This document shows, one piece after another, positions 14,746-23,622 of a stretch of 64,000 nt of DNA (within the stretch, counting starts at the first letter, position 1; each line of letters opens with the position of its first letter). Under the pieces are notes generated by a model. It searched no databases. It had not been told where the DNA came from and worked only from the letters and a program-made list of their open reading frames with translations. Origin of the DNA: CAYRPN01 sp964426135 (lineage in GTDB: Bacteria > Planctomycetota > Phycisphaerae > Phycisphaerales > Phycisphaeraceae); contig CAYRPN010000001.1 of assembly GCA_964426135.1 (NCBI GenBank), forward strand, positions 1-64,000. The letters are read 5' to 3'. A program made the position numbers and the translations under genes.

Positions 14746-17560
14746 TCCCCTCGCCTGTCTCGATCAACCGCACCGCCCGCAGCACCTCCGAAATGCTCCA
14801 CGCCTGCGCAATGCAGCCCACCGGCCGGTGCGGCGCGTTCGCTTCGTAAATCTCGTGCAACTGGCCGACGCCTTCGTTGAGCAATTCGTCGATCAGCGGC
14901 GACAGCACCGCCCACGCCTCGCGCTTCGATTCGTCGCTGAACCGGCCGACGCGCAAGACCGCCTCCACATAAGGCCCGATCAGCCACGCCCACACCGTGC
15001 CCTGGTGGTACGCCTTGTCGCGCTGGAATTGGTCGTGGCAGTAGGACGGGTGATAATTCGGATCGCCCGGCGGCAGCGTCCGCAGGCCGCGCGGCGTCAG
15101 CAACTTCTCGCGCACCACGTTGAGCACCAGCCGCTGCTGCGTCTGCGGAATTGGCGAGTGCATCAGGCTGGCGGCGAAAATCTGATTCGGCCGCATCGCC
15201 TGATCGCGAACCTCCTTCAACGCCGGGTTCACATAGGCGCTGTCGATGTCGGCCGCGCCTTGCTCCGGCCCCCTCTCCCCCCGGGAGAGGGCTGGGGTGA
15301 GGGCCGGACCACCACTTGCCCCCGCCCCACCACTTGCAGCAGCCGCAGCAGCAGCCGCCGGATCCACATACACATGATCGATCAGGCAGCCGCGCGACTC
15401 ATCCCAGAACGTCTTGGCAAAAGCCCGCTTCACTCTCGCCGCCAGTTTCGCGTAGTGATCGCTGATGTGTTTCTGATCCTGTTTCAGCGCTTCGGAAAGC
15501 GCCATGAGCGCCGCGTACCAGAGACAGTTGATCTCCACCGCCTTGCCGTGCCGGGGCGTGAACACGACGCCGCCGGTCGCCGCGTCCATCCAGGTGAGTT
15601 GCGTGTTCGGATTGCCCGCCGAGATCAGGCCGTCGCCCGCCATCTTGATTTCGTATTGCGTGCCTTTGATGTAGGCATCCATGATGGAAAGCACCGCGGG
15701 GCAGAGCCACTTCGTCCACGACTCGCGGTCCTTCGACATTTCGACATAACGCAACGCCGCATGAATGAACCAAAGGCTGCCGTCCACCGTGTTGTAGTGC
15801 GCGGCATTGTCGTCGTAGTCATCGAAGCGATTGGGCACCAGGCCGTCCTTGATCGATTCGGCGAAGACCTGCAGCGTCGCCCGCGCTTCCTCGAATCGCC
15901 CGGTTTCCAGGAGCAATCCCGGCAGCGCGATGAACGTGTCCCGGCCCCAGTCGGCGAACCACGGATAACCCGCGATGATCGTCGCCAACTTCCGCCCTTT
16001 CACCGTGCGATCGACGACGAAGTCATCGGAAGCGATGGCGAGGATGCGTTTGAGGGAAGGGCCATGGGCCAAGGGCCAAGGGCCAAGGGCCGAGTTACTG
16101 CGCGCCGCGCCTTGTTCCGACCCCCTCTCCCCCCGGGAGAGGGCTGGGGTGAGGGCCGGCCGCCCCGCGCCCCCATTCGCACCACTCATCCACGGCGGCA
16201 CCATCGCATCATCCGCCCCGCCCCCCTGGCTCTTGGCCCCTGGCACTTGGCCCTCATTCTCCCCCAGCGCCGCCAGGATCGGCTTCAGATGCTCCGCGCG
16301 AACCGCGTTGATCCCTTCCTCCGACGCAGCCGTCTGCTTGCCGAGGTTCACCGTGAACGTGATCACCTCTTCGTCCTTGCGCGGGTCGAGCGGAATCTCG
16401 AACGCGCCGGGCACGAAATAGTCCTCGCGATCTTCCTGACCGCGGTCGGTGTCGCCGCGGTAGACGACGTTGTACCACCAGTCGCGCGTGCGGTTGAAGC
16501 GGTGCGTGCGCTCGCAGCGGAACGTGGCGGCGATGCTGCCGGAGGGATCATTGCCCATGCCGCCGCTGCGTTCGACGGTGACGCCGTCGACGCGCGATTC
16601 GATGCTGAAGTTGCCGGCCCCGTCCTTGTGCAGCATGGCGTGGAAATCGCGCAGCGTCAGCATCGGGCTCAGCTTCAGTTCCACCGCGTTGGGAGCGATC
16701 TCTTCGCCTGGCGCCCCCGGTATCGTCACCGCTTCGCGCAGTCCGCGGATGGAATAGCGCAGCGTGGCGGCCGGCCGCTTCCAGTGCAGGAACAACTCGC
16801 GGGTGAAGGTGACGACGCCCGCCGAATAAGTCCATGCGATGCTCAGGCCCTTGCGGAAGCGTTTGAGCATGGTGTGGCCGCGCGGAGCGTACGTGTCCGG
16901 CTGGCCATTGGCGCCGGGGAAGGCGCAGTTGGAAAACTCGAGCACCTGCGTGGCGCCGCGCTTGGTCAGCAGAAGCTGCTCAAACATCTGGCTCAGCGCG
17001 ACGACCCGGCCCACGGGTGGGCGCGATGCGGCGATGAGCAGGCCGTGGTAGCGGCGCGAGTTGACGCCCGGCACGGTGCCCATGGCGAACCCGCCGGTGC
17101 CGTTGGTCAGCAGCCATTCATCGGGCAGATGCGTCAGCGCATCGCCGGCCACGGCCCAATCGTGCGTCAGCCAGGCGGGGTCGAGATTCAGGGCCGGCTC
17201 CTGACCGACGATTCCACCACCCACCGCAGCGCGCGGCTGGACGGGGCGGCTCGGCGCCGGCGACGGCGCTGATGGGGCCTGGGCGACAGGAGCAGACGCG
17301 GCGGCGGGTTTCGTCGCCGCGACAGGCACGGGCGCGGGCTTCGCAACCGGCGTCGGTGCCGGCGCGGGCTTTCCTGCGACAGCTTTCGGCGCGGCGGCGG
17401 CTTTCGACTTGCCGGCAACACCACCCGCCGGCTTCTTCGCGGCCGCCGCCTTGGTGTTCGATGCCTTGGATTGCGCTTCCGGCGCGGGCTTCGCTGCGGG
17501 CTTCGACGCAGGCGTTTTCTTTTTCGACGGGTCCGGGCGCGATGACGGTTTCTTGGCCAT
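14741..17560 (-). CDS. Glycogen-debranching enzyme (amylo-alpha-1,6-glucosidase type)
   Basis: The 939-residue protein carries the bacterial debranching-enzyme N-terminal domain (NGTGGFAMGTVPGVNSRRYHG near residue 145). The C-terminal (alpha/alpha)6 catalytic domain has DWGRDTFIALPG near residue 533, VPNRFDDY, YNTVDGSLWF and GGVVFTPRHGKAVEIN. It would remove alpha-1,6 branch glucose from glycogen or dextrin in the cytoplasm. Residues 7-107 are Ala/Pro/Lys-rich low complexity. Two in-frame inserts, near residues 434-502 and 736-776, each contain TPALSRGERG and come from almost identical 53-bp DNA repeats. The start ATG at 17560 (MAKKPSSRP) is the only plausible one near the 5' end. Confidence 0.9.
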   Translation of the reverse strand: MAKKPSSRPDPSKKKTPASKPAAKPAPEAQSKASNTKAAAAKKPAGGVAGKSKAAAAPKAVAGKPAPAPTPVAKPAPVPVAATKPAAASAPVAQAPSAPSPAPSRPVQPRAAVGGGIVGQEPALNLDPAWLTHDWAVAGDALTHLPDEWLLTNGTGGFAMGTVPGVNSRRYHGLLIAASRPPVGRVVALSQMFEQLLLTKRGATQVLEFSNCAFPGANGQPDTYAPRGHTMLKRFRKGLSIAWTYSAGVVTFTRELFLHWKRPAATLRYSIRGLREAVTIPGAPGEEIAPNAVELKLSPMLTLRDFHAMLHKDGAGNFSIESRVDGVTVERSGGMGNDPSGSIAATFRCERTHRFNRTRDWWYNVVYRGDTDRGQEDREDYFVPGAFEIPLDPRKDEEVITFTVNLGKQTAASEEGINAVRAEHLKPILAALGENEGQVPGAKSQGGGADDAMVPPWMSGANGGAGRPALTPALSRGERGSEQGAARSNSALGPWPLAHGPSLKRILAIASDDFVVDRTVKGRKLATIIAGYPWFADWGRDTFIALPGLLLETGRFEEARATLQVFAESIKDGLVPNRFDDYDDNAAHYNTVDGSLWFIHAALRYVEMSKDRESWTKWLCPAVLSIMDAYIKGTQYEIKMAGDGLISAGNPNTQLTWMDAATGGVVFTPRHGKAVEINCLWYAALMALSEALKQDQKHISDHYAKLAARVKRAFAKTFWDESRGCLIDHVYVDPAAAAAAAASGGAGASGGPALTPALSRGERGPEQGAADIDSAYVNPALKEVRDQAMRPNQIFAASLMHSPIPQTQQRLVLNVVREKLLTPRGLRTLPPGDPNYHPSYCHDQFQRDKAYHQGTVWAWLIGPYVEAVLRVGRFSDESKREAWAVLSPLIDELLNEGVGQLHEIYEANAPHRPVGCIAQAWSISEVLRAVRLIETGEGK
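15254..15307. repeat. CCCCTCTCCC hairpin repeat, copy 1, inside the debranching gene
   Basis: The sequence GCGCCTTGCTCCGGC precedes CCCCTCTCCCCCCGGGAGAG and then GGCTGGGGTGAGGGCCGG. A second copy in the same gene and reading frame (16108-16159) differs at about two positions. The family recurs at 44141-44305 and 50711-50751. Confidence 0.88.
16055..16256. repeat. Nested GGGCCAAGG array around hairpin copy 2
   Basis: GGGCCAAGGGCCAAGG units (16062-16095) and their inverted partner CTTGGCCCCTGGCACTTGG (16228-16256) flank a central CCCCTCTCCC hairpin (16121-16159). The whole 200-bp block is in frame in the debranching gene and encodes LGPWPLAHGP and TPALSRGERG peptides. Confidence 0.88.
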
Positions 17561-17790
17561 GTGAAGATTCTACGGATTCGCGCGGCGGCGTGGTGATGGC
17601 CCGTTTGGCGGAAGCGCCGCGGGCGCCTGAACCGGTCACCTTGCATCATCGTTGTTCGCAGTCCCCCGTTGTTCGAACAGGCACCTGCGGTGCTTCCGCT
17701 AAACGGCGGAACGACGCAATGCAACGACGCATCGCGACGACGCATCGCCACCATTCACCGGCGATGCCGTCACCGCGTAAAATGCCGGCG

Positions 17791-18456
17791 ATGCCATCGC
17801 GCGATGAACTCGACGACCTGCCTCTGCGCCACCGCACGCCTGCCGCGTGGGCGGCGCAGGTGATGGCTGCACCGCTGGCGCTCTTGAATGATCACGCCCA
17901 CCTGGAGAAAAAGGCCGCCGGCAACGCGCTGGAACTGCTGAACCGCTGGCCGGGCCAGCAGGACGCCGGTCCCGACGAGCGCGATTTCACCACGCGCTGG
18001 GTGCAGACGATGACCGCCGTCGCCAAGGATGAGGCCGATCACCTGGGCATCGTGCTCCGCCTGCTCGTCAAGCGCGGCGGGCGATTCACCAAGGGCCATC
18101 GCAATCCCTACGCTGTGGCGCTGAGGCAGCTCGTGCGCGCCGGACAAGGCCCCAGGGAACTGCTCGACCGGCTGCTCATCAGCGCCCTGATCGAGGCACG
18201 CTCCTGCGAGCGCTTCCAGGCCCTGTGCGATCATGGCACGGATCGCGAACTGGTCCGCCTCTATCGCGGCCTCAGCGCCAGCGAGCGCGGACACTACACG
18301 GTCTTCGTCAACCTGGCGCGAGAACTGCCGGCACAACTGCCTGCCGCGGCGGCGAACAAGCTGGGCGGCGTCGAGTCACGCTGGGATTTCATGCTCGACG
18401 CCGAAGCGAAAATCATCGCGGCGCAGCCGGTGTATATCGGGATGCACAGCGGATGA
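17791..18456 (+). CDS. miaE: tRNA-(ms2io6A)-hydroxylase-like di-iron protein
   Basis: The 221-residue protein matches the MiaE family, which hydroxylates the isopentenyl group of 2-methylthio-N6-isopentenyladenosine at position 37 of tRNA. The ferritin-like metal ligands appear as two Glu plus Glu-x2-His sets: HLEKKAAG with DEADHL, and EARSCERF with SERGHY. ATG 17791 and ATG 17782 are both possible starts. The frame is open further upstream, to 17272, but that part overlaps the debranching gene and is not conserved. The upstream spacer holds a loose inverted repeat around GGCGGAAGC (17609-17706). Confidence 0.88.
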   Translation: MPSRDELDDLPLRHRTPAAWAAQVMAAPLALLNDHAHLEKKAAGNALELLNRWPGQQDAGPDERDFTTRWVQTMTAVAKDEADHLGIVLRLLVKRGGRFTKGHRNPYAVALRQLVRAGQGPRELLDRLLISALIEARSCERFQALCDHGTDRELVRLYRGLSASERGHYTVFVNLARELPAQLPAAAANKLGGVESRWDFMLDAEAKIIAAQPVYIGMHSG

Positions 18457-18517
18457 ATGGGCCGAACCGGGGACAGGGCCTTAAGGAGAAGCGCGGGAAC
18501 AAATCCGCAGTTTAGGG

Positions 18518-18605
18518 GTAGGGTGCGTCAAGGCTCGGCGCGGACGCACCACAGGCAACGGAGACGCAACAAGGTGCGTCCGCGCCGAGCCTTGACGCAC
18601 CCTAC
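18518..18605. repeat. Paired inverted repeat, GTAGGGTGCGTCAAGG type
   Basis: The left arm (18518-18550) reads GTAGGGTGCGTCAAGGCTCG then GCGCGGACGCACC. The right arm (18573-18605) is its exact reverse complement, and the core is 22 bp. A sister element with degenerate right arm and longer core lies at 26345-26470. It occupies the 318-bp gap between miaE and the dismutase, where apart from the terminator nothing else was seen. Confidence 0.92.
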
Positions 18606-18694
18606 ACCGATGCGGCCACGTTTTCGCACGGATCCTGAGTTTCGCGCTCGTTGAGTTGGAGTTCGCCGGCGGTCGTTCCCAGGCTCGCCTGCCA

Positions 18695-18725
18695 AAGAAA
18701 AACCGGACAGCACGCGCTGTCCGGT
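18695..18725 (-). terminator. Rho-independent terminator downstream of the dismutase gene
   Basis: On the minus strand the 10-bp stem ACCGGACAGC/GCTGTCCGGT with a 4-base loop is followed by TTTTTCTTT. It begins about 50 bases after the sod stop codon. Confidence 0.85.
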
Positions 18726-18774
18726 TCAGGTCTTTCAATTTTGATTTTCAGAATGCAGCGCGACCGCCTGCGGC

Positions 18775-19410
<636 letters not shown>

Positions 19411-19984
19411 GAGAAACTCCTCTGTTGGGTTTGCGTGAATCGATCCCGGTTCAAGTCAAGCGCCGCGACCTGTTTGGCGGCCCCACTGCCGCCTGCGGCG
19501 CGTCATGACCGACATTATCCAAAACCTCCATCTTCGGCCAAGGCTGCAAACTCTGCGTAGTCAAAGCCGCTGGGGTGTCGATGAGGGTACTAGTCAATGG
19601 TGAAAAAAGACAGGGCAAACGCCCTGTTTGGACGATATTTGCCGGCTGTGCTTGATACGTGAGGCAGGCACCGAGCATCGTAATGGATGCGGCAGGCGTG
19701 TCAATGTCAGTCCCTGGTGCAAGCCAATGTCGGTTTTTTCGCCAGAATCGCCAATTTTCGAGATTCTTGCATGATTGCTAGAACAAAATGAGGGTGCCGC
19801 GTGTATTCTACTAATAGGAGTGTGGTCCTGCCCCCAAGCCCCGATCCCCTCGGGCGTGTGTCTCCCAACGAAAAGAACTGACTGCGGGAACCGTCCAGGG
19901 TGGCCGGGACTCTAAGCGTTTGGTTTGGTTGTACTGGGTGGTTAGTCGCATTCAGGGAACCGTCCCGGGAAAGGTAGGTGTCCG
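19411..19984. other. 574-bp divergent intergenic region (sod / sigma factor)
   Basis: No convincing coding frame is present. The half nearest the sigma gene is relatively AT-rich (19730-19830) and includes TTGCAT and TATTCTACTAAT, which could be promoter elements, but spacing does not single out one pair. Near-repeats GGGAACCGTCC at 19888 and 19956 frame the last 70 bases before the sigma factor and may be operator-like. A minus-strand terminator-like hairpin lies at 19602-19627. Confidence 0.5.
19602..19627 (-). terminator. Orphan terminator-like hairpin
   Basis: On the minus strand ACAGGGC-GTTT-GCCCTGT is followed by CTTTTTTCA, which has intrinsic-terminator form. No minus-strand gene precedes it. 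It could end a small RNA transcribed from 19630-19980 or insulate the sod promoter. Confidence 0.45.
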
Positions 19985-21007
19985 ATGCAGACGATGTTGA
20001 AGAATGTCAAGAACAAGGGTGTGTCGCCGCTGGAGCAGACCCGCCGCATCAAGCGGTCGGCTGTCAGCGCGGCTCCGGTCGCCGTCGCGCTCAGCGATGC
20101 CGATCAGCAGGTTGTCACCATGGTACTCACCCAGAAGTACGACCTGGTCATGAACAAGCTGTTCACGCACCAGGACGCGGAGCGCAAGGTGTTCGACGAG
20201 GCTCCGCCCATCGCCAAGCCGGACACGAGCTGGTACCACCCGCTGATGGAGAACATCAGCGAAACGCGTCTGACCCGCAATGTCGGCACCGTGCTCCTGA
20301 CGGCCGCCGAAGAGCGGGCGCTGTTCCTGCAGTTCAACTACTGCCGGTACCGCGTCATCCAGATCAAGGACAAGCTCAACGCCCCCGGCGCCGCGCCGGC
20401 GTCCGTCGAAGACGCTCGCCAGTTGCTGCACTGGTACCGCAAGGGCGAGGCCTACAAGGATCAGATCGCCCAGACCAACCTCGCGCTCGTCCTGGCCATG
20501 GCCAAGCGCACGCGCATGAGCGAGGTGGACTTCAGCGATCTCGTCAGCGAAGGCAACATGGCGCTGCTCCGGGCCGTGGACAAGTTCGACGTGGCGCGTG
20601 GGTTCAAGTTCAGCACTTACGCCTGCCGTGCCATCCTCAAGGCGTTCTCCCGCACCGGCGTGAAGAACAGCAAGTACCGCCAGCTCTTCCCCACCGACTT
20701 CGACCCGAAGCTGGAGAAGAGCGACTTCATGCTCAAGAAGCGCGAAGGCCACGAGGATGACTGCGTCGATGAGCTCCGTCAGATCATGAAGGACAATCGT
20801 GCCGATCTCACCACGATCGAACGCGAAGTGATCGAGCACCGCTTCGGCCTGAACCGTCCGGTGACCGCTGATCTGAACGAACCCGATCCGCTCACGCTCG
20901 AGCAGGTCGGCAAGATCATCGGCGTGACCAAGGAACGCGTCCGCCAGATCCAGAACAAGGCCCTCGAAAAGATCCGCGTCACGCTTGAAGGCCAGTACCT
21001 GGACTGA
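19985..21007 (+). CDS. Divergent sigma-70 family RNA polymerase sigma factor
   Basis: The 340-residue protein has region 2 around residues 160-222 (DFSDLVSEGNMALLRAVDKF and FKFSTYACRAILKAF) and a region 4 helix-turn-helix at about 302-332 (LTLEQVGKIIGVTKERVRQ). Between them, a typical region 3 is poorly recognisable. The first 150 residues are unlike RpoD; they contain no region 1.2 signature and a Lys/Arg-rich start. It is therefore neither the housekeeping factor (at 36883-38790) nor an ECF factor, but resembles the alternative sigma factors of Planctomycetota. Regulon unknown. It has its own intrinsic terminator, and GGTAGGTG precedes the ATG. Confidence 0.88.
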   Translation: MQTMLKNVKNKGVSPLEQTRRIKRSAVSAAPVAVALSDADQQVVTMVLTQKYDLVMNKLFTHQDAERKVFDEAPPIAKPDTSWYHPLMENISETRLTRNVGTVLLTAAEERALFLQFNYCRYRVIQIKDKLNAPGAAPASVEDARQLLHWYRKGEAYKDQIAQTNLALVLAMAKRTRMSEVDFSDLVSEGNMALLRAVDKFDVARGFKFSTYACRAILKAFSRTGVKNSKYRQLFPTDFDPKLEKSDFMLKKREGHEDDCVDELRQIMKDNRADLTTIEREVIEHRFGLNRPVTADLNEPDPLTLEQVGKIIGVTKERVRQIQNKALEKIRVTLEGQYLD

Positions 21008-21042
21008 AGTGGAACGAACGGTCGGAACAACTGAATAACGCA

Positions 21043-21076
21043 AAGACCCCGGCCAGTGAGCCGGGGTCTTTTTTTT
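21043..21076 (+). terminator. Rho-independent terminator of the sigma factor gene
   Basis: An 11-bp stem AAGACCCCGGC/GCCGGGGTCTT with a 6-base loop runs straight into a T tract. It starts 36 bases after the sigma stop codon. Confidence 0.95.
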
Positions 21077-21109
21077 CGATCATCCGGTTCTGACAAGACA
21101 GGGACCTCC

Positions 21110-22270
21110 TCACCGCCCATCCTTGCCGCGGAGCCGATCCACCGCGTCCTTCAACTTGTACAGCCACGCGGGCCTGCTCGCTTTTTTCTCCAGCGCGTCG
21201 AAGCGCCCATCCCCAACGCCCAGTTCCCGCGCCAGCGCCACCAGCTTGCGTGACGTCTCCAACTGCCGCTGCCAGAACGCCGACTCAGCCCGGCCAAGCA
21301 GGAACGTCGCCACGCGACGCTTGATCTCAGCCTCGTCGATGCCGATCGATTCGCCATAGCGCTTCACGAAATCCATCTGCACCCGGCAGTGAAAACCAAA
21401 CGCGCGGGCCAGGTTGCCCATCGCCCCGTGCGAGCCATGAATGCGATACAGCGTCAGCGGCTCAGCGATGTAGGCGAAGCTGCCGAAACGCGCACAGCGC
21501 AGGCACAGGTCGTAGTCCTGCGAGTTCGTCCAGCGCGGATCGAACGGCTGGCCATGACTCTCCGCCACCGCCGCGCTCTCCACCACGCTGCGACGCACCA
21601 TCACGCTGGAAAACAGCACCAGAAACTCATGCAGCAGCGTATCGAGGCAATTCCCCACGCAAGGATTATTCAAACGCTGCGGCCCATCGTCGGTGATCCG
21701 CCCCTGTTCATTCACGTAGCGGAACGAGGTATGCACCAAGGCCACGGTGCTATCCGCCTTCAAAATCGCCAGTTGCTTGCGCAGCTTGTCGGGCGCCCAG
21801 TAGTCATCGCTGTCGAGCATCGCGATGAACGGCGCGCTGGTCTGCGCGATGGCGGTGTTGCGGGCGGTGACCACGCCCTGTTTCTCGAGGCGGGTGTAGC
21901 GAATGGTGACGTTGCCCGCGCTTGCTTGTTCCGCACTCCCCTCCCTCTTAGGGAGGGGCTGGGGGAGGGTCGGGCGAACTGAGTCGTGGCGCGCGTGTTC
22001 AGGCTGCTCGTCCAACCCTCCCCCTGCCCCTCCCTGGGAGGGAGGGGAGTGCTGAGCCGCCGGCTGCGACTGCGCTTCCCCATACTTTTCCAAGTACGGC
22101 TTGATCACTTCCAGCGTGTTGTCCGTCGAGCCATCGTCCACCACCGCCACTTCGATCGGCACGCCCGCATCCTGCGCCAGCACCGAGTCCAGCGCATCGC
22201 GGATCAGCCCCGCGCGGTTGTACGTCGGCGTGATCACGGCAATAACGGGTTGTGGAATGGATTCACTCAT
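21110..22270 (-). CDS. Family 2 glycosyltransferase with repeat insert
   Basis: The 386-residue GT-A enzyme has VIAVITPTYNRAGLIRDALD at the N-terminus, VVDDGSTDNT and the DxD-type LDSDDYW. It would add a sugar to a surface glycan on the cytoplasmic face of the membrane. ATG 22270 (MSESIPQP) is chosen; the longer frame from 22309 begins in repeat sequence. Residues 72-112 or so (SPPSQGGAGGG to LPQPLPKREGS) are translated paired-hairpin element, placed between the DDGS block and the GVVTARN block where relatives have a short loop. The C-terminus WLYKLKDAVDRLRG resembles that of the enzyme at 23622-24626. Confidence 0.88.
   Translation of the reverse strand: MSESIPQPVIAVITPTYNRAGLIRDALDSVLAQDAGVPIEVAVVDDGSTDNTLEVIKPYLEKYGEAQSQPAAQHSPPSQGGAGGGLDEQPEHARHDSVRPTLPQPLPKREGSAEQASAGNVTIRYTRLEKQGVVTARNTAIAQTSAPFIAMLDSDDYWAPDKLRKQLAILKADSTVALVHTSFRYVNEQGRITDDGPQRLNNPCVGNCLDTLLHEFLVLFSSVMVRRSVVESAAVAESHGQPFDPRWTNSQDYDLCLRCARFGSFAYIAEPLTLYRIHGSHGAMGNLARAFGFHCRVQMDFVKRYGESIGIDEAEIKRRVATFLLGRAESAFWQRQLETSRKLVALARELGVGDGRFDALEKKASRPAWLYKLKDAVDRLRGKDGR
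21935..22050. repeat. Paired inverted hairpin element inside a glycosyltransferase gene
   Basis: The left hairpin CCCCTCCCTCTTAGGGAGGG (21935-21958) is followed by GCTGGGGGAGGGTCGG. The inverted partner ends at 22050, and the core is about 50 bp. It is the same family as 5666-5778 and 58781-58913, with a different core, and is in frame here. Confidence 0.9.
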
Positions 22271-22306
22271 GCGTCGATCTTTGAGTTCTCGTGCAACCGA
22301 CCTCCC

Positions 22307-22491
22307 CATTTAGCCGGCGGGCTTGCCCGCCGCGGAGCCGCCAAGTCGTTGTGTGCCGAGTCACATTGACTGCATGGCTGACTCGCATGACTTCCTGATT
22401 CAATTATCACTTGTCGTTACCGTCATTGGCTCTGAATCCGCCCGTGCCCCTTATTCGTGGGTTCGCGGCGGGCAAGCCCGCCGGCTAAATG
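22307..22491. repeat. Paired inverted hairpin element, TTTAGCCGGCGGGC type, copy 2
   Basis: The left arm (22307-22332) and right arm (22466-22491) match those at 4517-4697 almost base for base. The 133-bp core is unrelated. The right arm ends exactly at the stop codon of the downstream glycosyltransferase (22492-22494). The element fills the spacer between two minus-strand glycosyltransferase genes. Confidence 0.92.
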
Positions 22492-23622
22492 TCAGGTCCG
22501 CCTCATCGCATGCCAAAGTTTGGAAGCATTGAACGTCGCGCGGACCACGCCGGCAAAGCGCTTGCCGGGGTTGAACGTGAAGCAGCCGACGATCATCTGC
22601 CCGACGCCGCGCAGCCACTCGCTCGCCGCCACGCGGAGAAACCAGCGCGGCAGCTTGCCTTTCGCGCCGAAGCCCGCATCCTCGCGCCGTCTCGTCATCT
22701 GCACGCTCAGCCAGCCTTGCCGCCAGGCGAACTCCTTCGCGTATTTCTTCGTCACGCGCTGCGGCGGCACCGGGTGATGCACGATCGCATCCGCCACGTA
22801 CCAGCCTTCGTTTCCCGCGTCGCTGACCGCCCGCACCATCAGGCTGTCCTCCATGCCCATGCGCTTGTCGCCGCGGTGGCCCACGGTCGTGTCGAATCCG
22901 CCGGCCGCGCGGATCGCATCGCAGCGGAACGCCAGATTCGCCGTGTAAAACGGCGGGTCCTGCTTCGGATCCCAGCGCCGCGTTTCGTCGCCCCGGCGGT
23001 ACTGCACGATCGTGTCGCCCAGCATCGGGCAATTCGTTGGATCGAACCAGCGCGGCGCCGGCTGCGACCACGTCGGCTCCACCCGCCCGCCCCAGAAACC
23101 ACATCGCGGCTGCGCCTGGATCGCTGACCACATGCGCTGGAGCCAGCGCGGATCGAACGTCACGTCATCATCCGTGAAGAGAATGATCGGCGCGGCAGCT
23201 TCCTTCACCGCGCGGTTCCGCGCGTGGCTCGTCCCGGTGGTCGGCTCGGGGAGGTAGCGGGGGGAAAAGGGCTTAGGGTTTAGGGTGTAGGGTTTAGGGT
23301 GTAGGGTGTAGGGTGTAGGGTCCGAAGAAGATTTCAGATTTTGGATTTCGGATTTCGGATTTTGGAAGCCGTCAGGTTGATAGCTTGCACTTCCACTTCC
23401 AACGCTTGCGCCTCCGCATCGCGTCATCTTCCCCGCGAACGACTCCACCACCGCCCGCACCGCCTCATTCACCTCATTGTCGATCACCAGCAGTTCCCAC
23501 CGCGCGTCGATCGGTTCGCATGCCGCCAGCGAGGCGAGGGTTTCGCGCAGCATGTCCACGCGCTTGTAGGTGCAGATCGCCACCGTCAGATCGCACGCGG
23601 GTTGGGCGGTTGTCGCGGACAT
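22492..23622 (-). CDS. Family 2 glycosyltransferase with telomere-like insert
   Basis: The 376-residue protein has LTVAICTYKRVDMLRETLAS at the start, FTDDDVTFDPRW as the DxD block and GMEDSLMVRAV as the acceptor-side acidic motif. The C-terminal part is hydrophobic and basic and suggests membrane contact. ATG 23622 overlaps the upstream stop codon as TGATG, so the two genes are translationally coupled. The longer frame to 23826 lies in that upstream gene. Residues 84-120 or so are array-encoded (FQNPKSEIQNLKS and PKPYTLNPKP). Confidence 0.88.
   Translation of the reverse strand: MSATTAQPACDLTVAICTYKRVDMLRETLASLAACEPIDARWELLVIDNEVNEAVRAVVESFAGKMTRCGGASVGSGSASYQPDGFQNPKSEIQNLKSSSDPTPYTLHPKPYTLNPKPFSPRYLPEPTTGTSHARNRAVKEAAAPIILFTDDDVTFDPRWLQRMWSAIQAQPRCGFWGGRVEPTWSQPAPRWFDPTNCPMLGDTIVQYRRGDETRRWDPKQDPPFYTANLAFRCDAIRAAGGFDTTVGHRGDKRMGMEDSLMVRAVSDAGNEGWYVADAIVHHPVPPQRVTKKYAKEFAWRQGWLSVQMTRRREDAGFGAKGKLPRWFLRVAASEWLRGVGQMIVGCFTFNPGKRFAGVVRATFNASKLWHAMRRT
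23271..23366. repeat. TTTAGGG and GGATTTC arrays inside a glycosyltransferase gene
   Basis: TAGGGTTTAGGGTGTAGGG units (23273-23321) adjoin TTTTGGATTTCGGATTTC units (23338-23365). Both are in frame and free of stops in that frame. In contrast to other sites there is no inverted partner. Confidence 0.87.

Noticed and set aside
19451..19678. 75-codon minus-strand frame upstream of sod
   Set aside because: It lies across the orphan terminator hairpin and has no Shine-Dalgarno sequence or recognisable motif, so coding is unlikely.
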